Shown here one piece after another: positions 33,680 to 40,650 of a stretch of DNA of 40,650 nucleotides. Below the pieces are notes generated by a model. It ran no database searches and was not told where the DNA came from. It saw only the letters and a list, made by a program, of their open reading frames with translations. The translations under genes were made by a program, and so were the position numbers. Source of the stretch: an uncultured Bacteroidota bacterium (GTDB lineage Bacteria; Bacteroidota; Bacteroidia; Chitinophagales; Chitinophagaceae); NCBI GenBank assembly GCA_903887415.1, contig CAISPO010000016.1, forward strand, positions 1-40,650. The letters are read 5' to 3'. The stretch's first letter is position 1, and every line of letters starts with the position of its first letter.

Positions 33680-33696
33680 GCACAATTGATCAGCTC

Positions 33697-34878
33697 CTAT
33701 TTCTTTACCGCCCCACCCTCAAACACTTCCATAACCACTTGCCGATTCTCGTAAAAACGAACATCCCCTGATCTGTCAGTTTTGGCATGAATATCCAACG
33801 CGGGCGATGTAATATGCTCGTAGTCCTCATTAAAATGAGTGCCGTATTTCTTCAGCAAGCCTGCAAATAAGAACAGGGCTTCATAGCCATCATAAACGGG
33901 CATTGAGATTTTGCCGGTATAAAAAGCGGTAAAGGTATGCCGCACATACTGGCCGGCTGCACTGGCAGGGTCGAGGATAAGTGATGAAGTAATGTGAACA
34001 GTAGCATTCGGGAATGCGCCTTTCTTTTTTAAATCGGCAATGGCAGCCCAGGAGGGCATACCATAAACCTCAAAATGAGTATCAGGAAAATCTGTTGAAA
34101 GGCTATGCAGTAGCCCTGTGACAAAGCCTGTGTCACTCACAGGCACCACCAAAACAACAGGCTTCGCCACAGCAATAAAAAGCTCAAGATTTGCCTTCTT
34201 CGGCGGCTTGCCACATGCCATATACTGTAAATGCAGCTTGCGCTCTGCTGCGTCAGTAATAAAATCATAACACGCATTGTCAGCAGCATCCTTGCTACGG
34301 TATAAAACCGTCACCTTATCATGGGGAGCATTTTTTACTACTTCTGCCACTATACGCTCGCACTGCGTTTGCAGGGATGGCTGTAGTAAAGTAAAATAGG
34401 GATTGTCGATTGTCTCCCCGTAAAAGGCCGGCGCTGTGGAGATAAAATTAATGCGCTTCGTCTTTGCAAAACCAGAAAGCGGCTGTATATCCTGCGGCTG
34501 CACATCACCAATTATGAGGTCGGAAGAATCAAGCTTTCCTTTTGAAATTAGCTGCCCCGGCGATTCATTCACAGACGCTACATCGTGCACATAAATATCA
34601 ATATTGAAACCTTCTTTCTTGAGGCTGTCGGCTGCAATGTTCACACCGGCATAAAATGCCATACCCGGCAGCGCTTTTTCGGGTATTTTTTCTTTCGCGG
34701 CTGCAGCACTTTTGGGCAGTTCGTCCAGGTACAGCGGCACAAGAATATCCACACGGTAGCGGCTTTTTTTGTGCAGGGTTGGCTGATCACTCTTTCTGAA
34801 GGCAGTCCTCGCATTGCCAGCTAAAGTCGTTGCCAGCACCACAGCAATTAATACGATAGTAAGTTTATGCTTTATCAT
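33697..34878 (-). CDS. Periplasmic binding-fold protein (type 1, LpoA/ABC-substrate-like)
   Basis: A 393-residue protein with a signal peptide (about 1-21) and no lipobox Cys. The type 1 periplasmic-binding fold is visible: VDILVPLYLDELP opens it, DLIIGDVQPQDIQPLSGFAK is the first-lobe Rossmann region, and DGYEALFLFAGLLKKYG is the end of the second lobe. The Bacteroidota relatives I recall often carry a LysM domain before it; none is present here. It may sense or bind a small ligand in the periplasm. It starts 9 nt after the guaA stop on the same strand. Confidence 0.7.
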   Translation of the reverse strand: MIKHKLTIVLIAVVLATTLAGNARTAFRKSDQPTLHKKSRYRVDILVPLYLDELPKSAAAAKEKIPEKALPGMAFYAGVNIAADSLKKEGFNIDIYVHDVASVNESPGQLISKGKLDSSDLIIGDVQPQDIQPLSGFAKTKRINFISTAPAFYGETIDNPYFTLLQPSLQTQCERIVAEVVKNAPHDKVTVLYRSKDAADNACYDFITDAAERKLHLQYMACGKPPKKANLELFIAVAKPVVLVVPVSDTGFVTGLLHSLSTDFPDTHFEVYGMPSWAAIADLKKKGAFPNATVHITSSLILDPASAAGQYVRHTFTAFYTGKISMPVYDGYEALFLFAGLLKKYGTHFNEDYEHITSPALDIHAKTDRSGDVRFYENRQVVMEVFEGGAVKK

Positions 34879-34887
34879 TTCAGATAA

Positions 34888-36426
34888 CTATTCCCATTCT
34901 ATAGTTGCAGGTGGCTTGGAACTAATGTCATACACCACCCTGTTGATGCCGCGAACACGGTTGATAATGTCGTTGGATATTTTCCCCAGCAATTCGTAAG
35001 GCAGATGCGCCCAGTCTGCCGTCATGCCGTCAACCGATGTTACAGCGCGCAATGCACAGGTGTACTCATAAGTACGTTCATCACCCATTACGCCTACGCT
35101 CTGCACCGGCAGCAATATTGCCCCAGCCTGCCATACATGCTGATACATACCACTGTCGCGCAGGTGCTGTATGTATATGGCATCCGCTTCCTGCAGCATA
35201 ATTACTTTTTCTTCGGATACTGCACCCAATATGCGTATGCCCAGGCCTGGCCCCGGGAACGGATGCCGCCCTATGAATATCTCATCTATGCCCAGCTCGC
35301 GCCCTACCCTGCGCACCTCATCCTTGAACAGTGCACGCAGCGGTTCTATCAGCGACAAGTGCATAATATCCGGCAGCCCACCCACATTGTGGTGCGACTT
35401 AATAGTCTGTGATGGCCCATGCACGGACATAGACTCGATCACATCCGGATATATAGTACCCTGGCCAAGGAAACTAACGTCCGTGAGCTTCAACGACTCT
35501 TCATGAAATACATCGATGAACAACCGGCCAATTATTTTTCTCTTTGTTTCGGGGTCGCTAACGCCGTCCAGTTCTTTATAAAACCTACGGCGCGCGTCCA
35601 CACCCTTAGTGTTCAGCCCAAGGTGTTTGTAGCCTTCCAGCACTTGCTCAAACTCACCTTTGCGCAGCAGGCCATTATCCACAAATATGCAATACAGATT
35701 ATCCCCTATAGCTTTATGAATAAGCGTTGCGGCCACTGTGGAGTCCACGCCGCCGCTAAGCGCCATAACTACTTTTTTATCACCTGCTTGGTGTTTGATG
35801 CGGGCAACTGTTTCGGTAATAAATGCCGCAGGCGTCCAGTCTTGCTTACAACCGCATACATCAGTGACAAAGTTCTTCAGCAGTTGCCTGCCATCGGTGC
35901 TGTGCGTTACCTCGGGGTGAAACTGAATCGCATAAACAGGGTGCTTTGCATAAGCGGTGCTTGTTTTGAAAGCAGCAACAGGGATACTGTCGGTGCGTGC
36001 TATCAATTGAAACCCATCTGGCAGGCGTTTTATGGTGTCACTGTGGCTCATCCACACCTGCGAACCCAGAGGAATTGTTGCGAAGAATGGATCGTCTGAT
36101 ATGTCGTACAGATGAGCGCGGCCATATTCACGGTGTGTTGACTGCCCCACTTCGCCACCCGCTTGCTTTGCGAGCAGTTGTGCACCATAGCATACTGCCA
36201 GTACGGGAAGGTTCGCAGCCATAGCAGCTATATCGGGTGTTGGCGCGGCAGGGTCATTTACCGAAAACGGGCTCCCGGAAAGTATGATACCCTTTAAGGA
36301 ACTATCATAATTCACTGCCTTGGTACAAGGCTGTATCTCGCAATACACATTCAGTTCACGAATGTTGCGCGCAATAAGCTGTGTGTATTGCGACCCGAAA
36401 TCGAGTATAAGTATTTTGTCGTTCAT
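34888..36426 (-). CDS. guaA: GMP synthase (glutamine-hydrolysing)
   Basis: A 512-residue protein from ATG 36426; the frame opens 16 codons upstream in the leader. The class I glutamine amidotransferase domain has Cys79 (AVCYGAQ), His170 and Glu172 (FHPEVTHS). The ATP-pyrophosphatase P-loop is SGGVDST (224-230), and the C-terminal dimerisation domain ends PATIEWE. It converts XMP, ATP and glutamine to GMP. The leader holds the palindrome TCCGCC/GGCGGA. The DUF3467 gene lies upstream and a periplasmic binding-fold gene follows after 9 nt. Confidence 0.97.
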   Translation of the reverse strand: MNDKILILDFGSQYTQLIARNIRELNVYCEIQPCTKAVNYDSSLKGIILSGSPFSVNDPAAPTPDIAAMAANLPVLAVCYGAQLLAKQAGGEVGQSTHREYGRAHLYDISDDPFFATIPLGSQVWMSHSDTIKRLPDGFQLIARTDSIPVAAFKTSTAYAKHPVYAIQFHPEVTHSTDGRQLLKNFVTDVCGCKQDWTPAAFITETVARIKHQAGDKKVVMALSGGVDSTVAATLIHKAIGDNLYCIFVDNGLLRKGEFEQVLEGYKHLGLNTKGVDARRRFYKELDGVSDPETKRKIIGRLFIDVFHEESLKLTDVSFLGQGTIYPDVIESMSVHGPSQTIKSHHNVGGLPDIMHLSLIEPLRALFKDEVRRVGRELGIDEIFIGRHPFPGPGLGIRILGAVSEEKVIMLQEADAIYIQHLRDSGMYQHVWQAGAILLPVQSVGVMGDERTYEYTCALRAVTSVDGMTADWAHLPYELLGKISNDIINRVRGINRVVYDISSKPPATIEWE

Positions 36427-36432
36427 TGCCAC

Positions 36433-36447
36433 CCCCAAATCCGCCAC
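36433..36447. repeat. Short GC-rich palindrome just upstream of guaA
   Basis: TCCGCC and GGCGGA pair around AC, ending close to the guaA ATG. It would place a strong hairpin right at the ribosome-binding region of the mRNA. No purine riboswitch core is visible beside it. Such GC words are also common as intergenic repeats in this group. Confidence 0.35.
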
Positions 36448-36525
36448 GGCGGAGCTTACTTGTTTCGTTAACAATATTATTTATTCTACACGCTGCAAAC
36501 TGCCGACTGTAAACTGCGAACTGGC

Positions 36526-36849
36526 CTAGGCTTGTGCAGTTGGCGTCCCAAAGTTAAACGGCATCGCCGTCTGCTCCTGGTCCTTAATATTACCATATTG
36601 CCCCTCAAAACGCTTCACATTATCTATCAGCGCCTTCATCAGCCTTTTAGCGTGCTGCGGTGTCATTACTATACGTGATTTCACTTTTGCCTTTGGCACA
36701 TTGGGCATTACATTTACAAAGTCTATTACAAACTCAGCAAAAGAATGGGTAATAATAGCCAGGTTTGCATATTCGCCATCAGCCATCTCTTCAGAAAGCT
36801 CGATATTCAGTTGTTGCTGCGGTTGTTCAGGAATTAATTGATCTGCCAT
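36526..36849 (-). CDS. DUF3467 domain-containing protein
   Basis: A 107-residue soluble protein. The core NIELSEEMADGEYANLAIITHSFAEFVIDFVNVMPNVPKAKVKSRIVMTPQHAKRLMKAL covers the whole DUF3467 domain (about residues 15-83). The family is widespread in Bacteroidota and its function is unknown. It stands upstream of guaA, with about 100 bp between, and could be co-transcribed. A TAATTTCG in its leader on the minus strand is a near match to the -7 box. Confidence 0.9.
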   Translation of the reverse strand: MADQLIPEQPQQQLNIELSEEMADGEYANLAIITHSFAEFVIDFVNVMPNVPKAKVKSRIVMTPQHAKRLMKALIDNVKRFEGQYGNIKDQEQTAMPFNFGTPTAQA

Positions 36850-37028
36850 AAGATTTGTTTTTATCAGGCTGCGAAATTAGGCTAATTTGTGTAAAGAGAT
36901 AATGAGTTAATAAGGTAAAAGGTTAAATAGTCAAAGGATATAAACCGCAATGTGCACAAATATATTAATCGATTTAATACTGCCTCCTTTTTAACCAATT
37001 ACCTTTTTAACCTTTTAACCAATCCACT

Positions 37029-37036
37029 TATCTTTG
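37029..37036 (+). promoter_or_regulatory. -7 box six nucleotides before gldD
   Basis: TATCTTTG is a perfect TAnnTTTG box. Only 6 nt separate it from the gldD ATG (37043), the same spacing as for the GH18-NodB-GT2 gene. The mRNA may be leaderless. Confidence 0.5.
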
Positions 37037-37042
37037 GCCTCT

Positions 37043-37636
37043 ATGTACCGCACTACAATTATTATTCTCTTCGCATTAGTATTGATAGCTTCCTGCCGGC
37101 CCGCTGTCTATCCACCCAAGCCGTCCGGCTATTTCAGGATAGATACGCCTGCGGCGCATATATACCAGCGTTTCGATAAAGCGGGCTTTCCCTTCACTTT
37201 TGAATACCCGGTCTATGGCATCGTTTCCGCCGATACCGTTTTCAGCCACGAGAAAACAGGAAACGCCTACTGGATAAATATCAACTTTCCCGGGCTGGCG
37301 GCTGTCGTTAATATTACCTACAAAGAATTCAGTAATAACGACCAATATCTCGCACTGGTCAACGAGGGCTATAAACTGGCATCGAAGCACGAAGTGATCT
37401 CCTCCAATATCGCAGAGAAGATCATCCACACCCCCTATGCCGGCGGCACTTTATTTTCCCAGGTTGGCGGAAATGCCGCATCCCAGTACCAGTTCATACT
37501 GACCGACTCTGTTAAGCGCTTTATCTATGGCGCATTGTACTTTGATGTAACCCCCAATGCTGATTCGCTGAAACCCGCATCCGACTTCCTGGAGCGAGAC
37601 ATAGAGCATATGTTCTGGACTCTCAGATGGCGATAG
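37043..37636 (+). CDS. gldD: Gliding motility lipoprotein GldD
   Basis: A 197-residue protein from ATG 37043; a TTG three codons earlier is part of the promoter box. The lipobox is LIASC (Cys18). PKPSGYFRIDTP, PFTFEYPVYG, WININFPGLAAVVNITYKEF and the C-terminal LERDIEHMFWTLRW are characteristic GldD segments. GldD is a lipoprotein needed for gliding in Flavobacterium-type bacteria. It supports a T9SS-gliding lineage, together with the three T9SS-tailed proteins in the window. The usual neighbour gldE is not present here. Confidence 0.93.
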   Translation: MYRTTIIILFALVLIASCRPAVYPPKPSGYFRIDTPAAHIYQRFDKAGFPFTFEYPVYGIVSADTVFSHEKTGNAYWININFPGLAAVVNITYKEFSNNDQYLALVNEGYKLASKHEVISSNIAEKIIHTPYAGGTLFSQVGGNAASQYQFILTDSVKRFIYGALYFDVTPNADSLKPASDFLERDIEHMFWTLRWR

Positions 37637-37687
37637 CAGTGCTTCACAACAAAATTAAAAATCATCCTCAATTCATACCTTCGCAAA

Positions 37688-37963
37688 ATGATAGTGACCC
37701 AATACGAACTTGCCATAGAACTGGAACGCGGCGGCGAATGGCTGTGCGATGTAACCGTACACAACGAAAACGAAGTGCTGCGCTATGAAATAGAAGTGGA
37801 CCCACCCTTAATGGTGGACGGGGCAAAAAGCGAGTCCTTTCCTATGGAAATGCGCTATGATGAAGCGGGCGAGCTGGTCTTTTACACAGAGCATCCACTC
37901 ACTGACGACCTGAAGGAACTGGAAAGGATCCTGGCCAAGGAGATTATTAATGAGGAGGTGTAG
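37688..37963 (+). CDS. Conserved hypothetical small acidic protein
   Basis: A 91-residue acidic protein, not recognised. It begins MIVTQYELAIELERGGEWLCDVTVHN, with a predicted beta-rich front half and an amphipathic C-terminal helix (TDDLKELERILAKEIINEE). It has no signal peptide, so it is likely cytoplasmic. A TACCTTCG box (37676-37683), one base off the -7 consensus, ends 4 nt before the ATG. It lies 51 bp after gldD and the next gene converges on it. Confidence 0.6.
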   Translation: MIVTQYELAIELERGGEWLCDVTVHNENEVLRYEIEVDPPLMVDGAKSESFPMEMRYDEAGELVFYTEHPLTDDLKELERILAKEIINEEV

Positions 37964-37973
37964 GTGACAGTCA

Positions 37974-38591
37974 CTAGTTTTTTTCTACGAACTGATTGAA
38001 GTCAAACCCTTGCAGATAAGCAATTTTCCAGCTTCCGTTTACCTTCACGACTCTTATTGCATACGCAAACCCTTTACTAAACGAAGGGTCGTCCCAGGTC
38101 CAGGTCAAACTTGACCTTTCACTGTCAAGGCTGACAAATGTAAATTTGATTTTATCCTGCCATCCGCTGTCCGGAACATCCTGGCAGTTGCACCACGGGT
38201 CTGCATCATTACCAAATGGCGGCAGGTCTCCAACTAACCACTTATATTCCCCATTTTTCAACTTCTTGTCAATTGTCCGAACAATTTTATCGTAGTTGCT
38301 TACAAACTCATCTGAAAAATATTTGGCGCTGCGCAATTCGTTAAGCCTTTCGTTATGCCGGCGAAGGTCTATGCCAATATAAATGCTGTCTTTACTATCT
38401 GTTAATACAGCGATCTCGTCTTTTGAGGTATCTGCTTCGTGCCATTTATACACTTGCCTTACCACATCCTTTATCTGCTCCTTCTCGTCAGCAGCCGCCC
38501 TATCCTCAGCGGAAGTATATCTAGTATTGTTCTGGCTACAACCGCCAATCAATAAGGCGGTCAATAGCAATATCCGTAGGTGCGGTTTCAT
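37974..38591 (-). CDS. DUF3828-like lipoprotein
   Basis: A 205-residue lipoprotein with lipobox LLIGGC (Cys18). The helical start (EKEQIKDVVRQVYKWHEAD) and the final FAYAIRVVKVNGSWKIAYLQGF strand pair resemble DUF3828, an NTF2/SnoaL-like fold. DPWCNCQD in the middle holds a close cysteine pair. No catalytic residues are seen. It is transcribed alone; a TACTTTTG box precedes it. It converges on the gene at 37688 with a 10-bp gap. Confidence 0.65.
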   Translation of the reverse strand: MKPHLRILLLTALLIGGCSQNNTRYTSAEDRAAADEKEQIKDVVRQVYKWHEADTSKDEIAVLTDSKDSIYIGIDLRRHNERLNELRSAKYFSDEFVSNYDKIVRTIDKKLKNGEYKWLVGDLPPFGNDADPWCNCQDVPDSGWQDKIKFTFVSLDSERSSLTWTWDDPSFSKGFAYAIRVVKVNGSWKIAYLQGFDFNQFVEKN

Positions 38592-38610
38592 CTGTTTGCT
38601 GACTGATATT

Positions 38611-38618
38611 CAAAAGTA
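38611..38618 (-). promoter_or_regulatory. -7 box of the DUF3828-like gene
   Basis: Minus-strand TACTTTTG matches TAnnTTTG and ends 19 nt before the ATG at 38591, as expected of a Bacteroidota promoter. Confidence 0.5.
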
Positions 38619-38695
38619 CATGATGGAATGGTATTAATCATCAGATTTGCCCGCTTTGCACCTAATTTAGCACTATTCACCCTGCCTTTGAAGCA

Positions 38696-39079
38696 ATGTT
38701 TAAGTTGGACAGAACAATAGGAAAAGGACGTTCTTACGAAGAGGCTGCAAACCAATCAGCTTACTGGAAATCCCGGAACTATATCAAAATAACACAGGCA
38801 TTCCTCCATTTTGGAATGCCCGTATTTGATATGACTAAAGACAATTTCCTGCACAATGATAAAATGGATGTTTTTTCTTTTGGCAATCCACCTGTTTCAA
38901 TTGATATCCTCACCAACATGAAGGGTCGCACATTCGATGAGGCATTCATTCACGCGCTAGATGCGACTTGGGACAATGTACCAGTAAAAGTTCTTGAATT
39001 ACGCGACCTCATCAAAGCCAGGAAAGCCGCAGGACGCCATAAAGACCTTGACGACATCGAAAATATCAGTATGTCCTGA
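38696..39079 (+). CDS. Chimeric, truncated nucleotidyltransferase-family ORF
   Basis: A 127-residue frame. From about residue 29 (NYIKITQAFLHFGMPVFDM, then NPPVSIDILT and LIKARKAAGRHKDLDDIE) it matches the C-terminal half of a Bacteroidota nucleotidyltransferase-like family. The catalytic front half (the VGG...D-x-D region of about 60-70 residues) is missing. Residues 1-28 (RTIGKGRSYEEAANQSAYWKSR) instead resemble the small protein usually encoded just upstream of such genes. A deletion of roughly 300 bp fusing the two genes would explain this. The split is seen in the sequence; the family comparison is from memory. The product should lack nucleotidyl transfer activity. Confidence 0.6.
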   Translation: MFKLDRTIGKGRSYEEAANQSAYWKSRNYIKITQAFLHFGMPVFDMTKDNFLHNDKMDVFSFGNPPVSIDILTNMKGRTFDEAFIHALDATWDNVPVKVLELRDLIKARKAAGRHKDLDDIENISMS

Positions 39080-39101
39080 TTCCCTGCAGATTCAACCAAA
39101 A

Positions 39102-39137
39102 AACAATAAAACCCGCAAAAAAGCGGGTTTTATTGTT
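39102..39137. terminator. Strong bidirectional intrinsic terminator
   Basis: AACAATAAAACCCGC pairs perfectly with its 15-nt complement (39123-39137) around an A6 loop. The stem's own A/T-rich outer arms give a T-run in each direction. It follows the chimeric ORF by 22 nt. Confidence 0.85.
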
Positions 39138-39416
39138 GATGTGCGCCCAAAGATACAACTTTCGAACTATTTTATAGCGGATTTGAAGGCTATTGAGGAA
39201 TTTATATCGCAGGACGGATGTACACAACCCGGTTCAAAATAGATTAAACTCAGGCACTTATAGTACCTTTGCAACCGTTTAAATAAACTGGCAAAACTTG
39301 AATGGATAAATGTGAATATGGATATTTACGTGTATGATTCCGGGTATTTAGAATACTTAAATGATACCTGTTCTATTTAGTAGATTTGCAGATCAAAGTA
39401 TGACCAAGCACTTTTT
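39138..39416. other. AT-rich gap with two isolated -7 boxes
   Basis: No supported gene. It carries TACCTTTG (39264-39271) and TAGATTTG (39381-39388), both TAnnTTTG matches. The second may serve the small ORF at 39417. The first has no gene near it and looks like the promoter of something deleted. Confidence 0.4.
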
Positions 39417-39617
39417 ATGTCTATGCACATTTATAAGATAACCTTCATTAAGAACAAAATAGATTCCTGTAAAATATCTGACGACACCGTAATGGAAGGT
39501 AGCTTTACATGCCAAAAACATAATGGTTTTCTAATCTATGCTTTAATAAAAGCTAAAAACGAAACAAAGGCTCAAGAGAGGGCAAATGAATTAGTAAAGC
39601 AAATTTCATCAACATGA
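39417..39617 (+). CDS. Small hypothetical protein, 66 aa
   Basis: A 66-residue protein, not assigned. It has the ordered look of a real small fold: a strand (HIYKITFIKNKI), a strand-turn (GSFTCQKHNGFLIYALIKA) and a helix with a basic tail (ETKAQERANELVKQIS). The pattern of a short strand pair plus one helix and no signal peptide suggests a cytoplasmic product. It lies 28 nt after a TAGATTTG box. The surroundings are eroded, so it may be a remnant. Confidence 0.5.
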   Translation: MSMHIYKITFIKNKIDSCKISDDTVMEGSFTCQKHNGFLIYALIKAKNETKAQERANELVKQISST

Positions 39618-39685
39618 CTACCATTAGATATACCCTTTTCTCTGATAATTACTCAATTTAATTCTTATTCTATCCTTTCTGATAT

Positions 39686-40025
39686 GTGCCTATCAATAGA
39701 ACTTTTCTCCCCTCAGATATACTAAAACCGTTTGTTAAATCATTTGCTTTTATCCAAGAAGACAAAGCAGGCGACTTCAAAGTATTACCAGATACCAGCA
39801 TAATAATGGGTTTCCAGTGTTCTGGTGAACTTTCCTATATGGATAAAGGTGAATCAATATCATTGACTTCTGCTTGAATTACCGGCTTAAACGACACATT
39901 CAGAATATTTCAAAACTCAGCTAATACAACTACGCTGTTCGTTATATTTTCAGAAACAGGTGCCGGAGCTTTTTTCAAATATTCCATGCACCTGCTTTTT
40001 GGTAAGTGTTTACCGTTGGAAACTG
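39686..40025 (+). pseudogene. AraC-family regulator N-terminal fragment broken by TGA and truncated
   Basis: The frame opens with GTG (39686). ILKPFVKSFAFIQED and VLPDTSIIMGFQCSGELSYMD match the sensor half of a Bacteroidota AraC-type regulator. TGA at 39875-39877 interrupts it, yet the same frame continues ITGLNDTFRIF ... VIFSETGAGAFFKYSMHLLFGKCLPLE, the next conserved stretch of that family. GGA (Gly) to TGA by one base would explain the stop. After about 40022 the family similarity ends, and no AraC DNA-binding helices follow. The gene is therefore broken twice. Confidence 0.72.
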
Positions 40026-40033
40026 ATGGTGTC

Positions 40034-40450
40034 ATGTTCGCCAAAGTAAAGACCCATGGCAATTACGGATTAGATTTTTACGATAGTAATTTCTTCGACA
40101 CATACAATGAAGCAATGAACCTGAACCTGCAAAACCCTATTGAATTGGCAAAACATTTCTTTATCAATAACGGTTATTATTCAGGAGGATCAATATCCAT
40201 TGGCGATGAGCAATATGTCCTATGTAAATGCAAGGAAGGGCTTTTACTTGGCGATATTTCTGAAGACAAAAAACGCATAAAAATGCTGTCATTCATTTCC
40301 AATAATTCCTCTGTTGACCTATTGCGTATTGGTAATGAAATAATCGATAGTCTTCAGAAATCCATAGAAGAACAATTAAATGAAAGCAACTTCGATAGAG
40401 ATAAGTATTTCGTAAATGCGGATGTTTTATCTAATATTCGAGCTGCCTGA
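40034..40450 (+). CDS. Hypothetical ORF in frame with the AraC remnant (possible fragment)
   Basis: A 138-residue protein from ATG 40034, same frame as the AraC fragment just before it. It is not recognised: VKTHGNYGLDFYDSNFF, HFFINNGYYSGGSISIGDEQYVLCKCKEGLLLGDIS and a terminal helix IIDSLQKSIEEQL. It has no AraC-like HTH, so it is foreign to the preceding frame. It could be a whole small gene or the tail of a larger one joined by deletion at about 40022-40034. No promoter or ribosome site is seen at its start. Confidence 0.4.
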   Translation: MFAKVKTHGNYGLDFYDSNFFDTYNEAMNLNLQNPIELAKHFFINNGYYSGGSISIGDEQYVLCKCKEGLLLGDISEDKKRIKMLSFISNNSSVDLLRIGNEIIDSLQKSIEEQLNESNFDRDKYFVNADVLSNIRAA

Positions 40451-40473
40451 AGCTGCTTAATGTTTATCATCAG

Positions 40474-40638
40474 TTATTCCAAACAACCAGGATATTGGAT
40501 TTTGATAAAATGATACATTGCATCACGAAAAAGATCAGATCTTTTTCGGCAGGTTAACCCTACCAGATTATCCAATCTCTTCTTCTCCACCTTGTTGATT
40601 CTTAATCTTACAAACTCATCTTTTCTTAGCTTTTCCAT
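40474..40638 (-). CDS. Ribbon-helix-helix (CopG/MobC-like) small protein, 54 aa
   Basis: A short minus-strand gene, ATG at 40638 and TAA at 40474. The strand FVRLRI is followed by helix A (KVEKKRLDNLVGLT) and helix B (KRSDLFRDAMYHFI). This strand-helix-helix order with a basic strand and a hydrophobic core is typical of the ribbon-helix-helix fold seen in plasmid copy regulators, antitoxins and MobC-type relaxosome proteins. With no partner gene visible before the window ends, its role stays open. It sits beside the decayed genes and could belong to the mobile element that shaped this edge. Confidence 0.6.
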   Translation of the reverse strand: MEKLRKDEFVRLRINKVEKKRLDNLVGLTCRKRSDLFRDAMYHFIKIQYPGCLE

Positions 40639-40650
40639 AAATATATATTT

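Noticed and set aside
36427..36525. Purine riboswitch in the guaA leader
   Set aside because: The leader is only about 100 nt with one short palindrome; no recognisable purine aptamer core could be found.
38994..39242. Frame overlapping the end of the chimeric ORF and running through the terminator
   Set aside because: It crosses a perfect 15-bp terminator stem and is in a different frame from a better-supported ORF; no motif.
9830..39877. TGA read as an amino acid (selenocysteine or altered code) because two genes have in-frame TGA
   Set aside because: Many intact genes here stop at TGA with close or overlapping downstream starts (for example 321, 4880, 6151), and no SECIS-like hairpin is evident after the TGA codons. 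Ordinary nonsense changes are simpler.

Overview
The window looks like a chromosomal segment of a gliding-type Bacteroidota, most likely of the Chitinophagales/Chitinophagaceae kind. This rests on a gldD gene, three secreted proteins with type IX secretion (T9SS) C-terminal sorting tails, many lipoproteins and 'AQ'-type signal peptides, and Bacteroidota promoter -7 boxes (TAnnTTTG) just upstream of at least seven starts. No rRNA, tRNA, CRISPR array or intact insertion sequence was seen.

Left part (1-8.7 kb): a DUF2089 regulator-like gene, a membrane protein and a DUF3887-alpha/beta hydrolase form one cluster. A converging outer-membrane barrel gene follows. Next comes a five-gene operon, SpoIIM-like / DUF4129 / DUF4350 / MoxR ATPase / DUF58, a membrane-plus-AAA+ module of unsettled function. 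An evenly spaced array of palindromic repeats sits between moxR and the DUF58 gene, and the only ATG upstream of that gene lies inside a repeat.

Middle (8.7-24.8 kb): two tandem paralogous T9SS proteins share an upstream sequence, and the first is broken by one in-frame TGA. A 970-bp non-coding stretch of degenerate repeats follows, then an Asp-box lipoprotein, MiaE, a GH18 + NodB deacetylase + GT2 three-domain polysaccharide enzyme, a thioredoxin-fold protein, an operon (DPP IV, YihY, heme/copper monooxygenase lipoprotein) and an aldo/keto reductase.

Right part (24.8-38.6 kb): a glutathionylspermidine-synthase-like gene pairs with a Gly/Ser-rich lipoprotein, resembling ygiC/ygiB. Then come small secreted proteins, ClpS, an O-antigen-ligase-like protein divergent from MeaB, a WecA/TagO-like transferase, a seven-bladed SBBP propeller with a T9SS tail, a periplasmic binding-fold protein, GuaA, DUF3467, GldD and small proteins.

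Right end (38.6-40.65 kb): this AT-rich stretch looks eroded. It holds an apparently chimeric nucleotidyltransferase remnant, an AraC-type regulator cut by TGA and joined to unrelated sequence, a small 66-aa ORF and a 54-aa ribbon-helix-helix protein. It reads like the edge of a decaying accessory island.

All family calls come from reading motifs by eye; no database search was possible.
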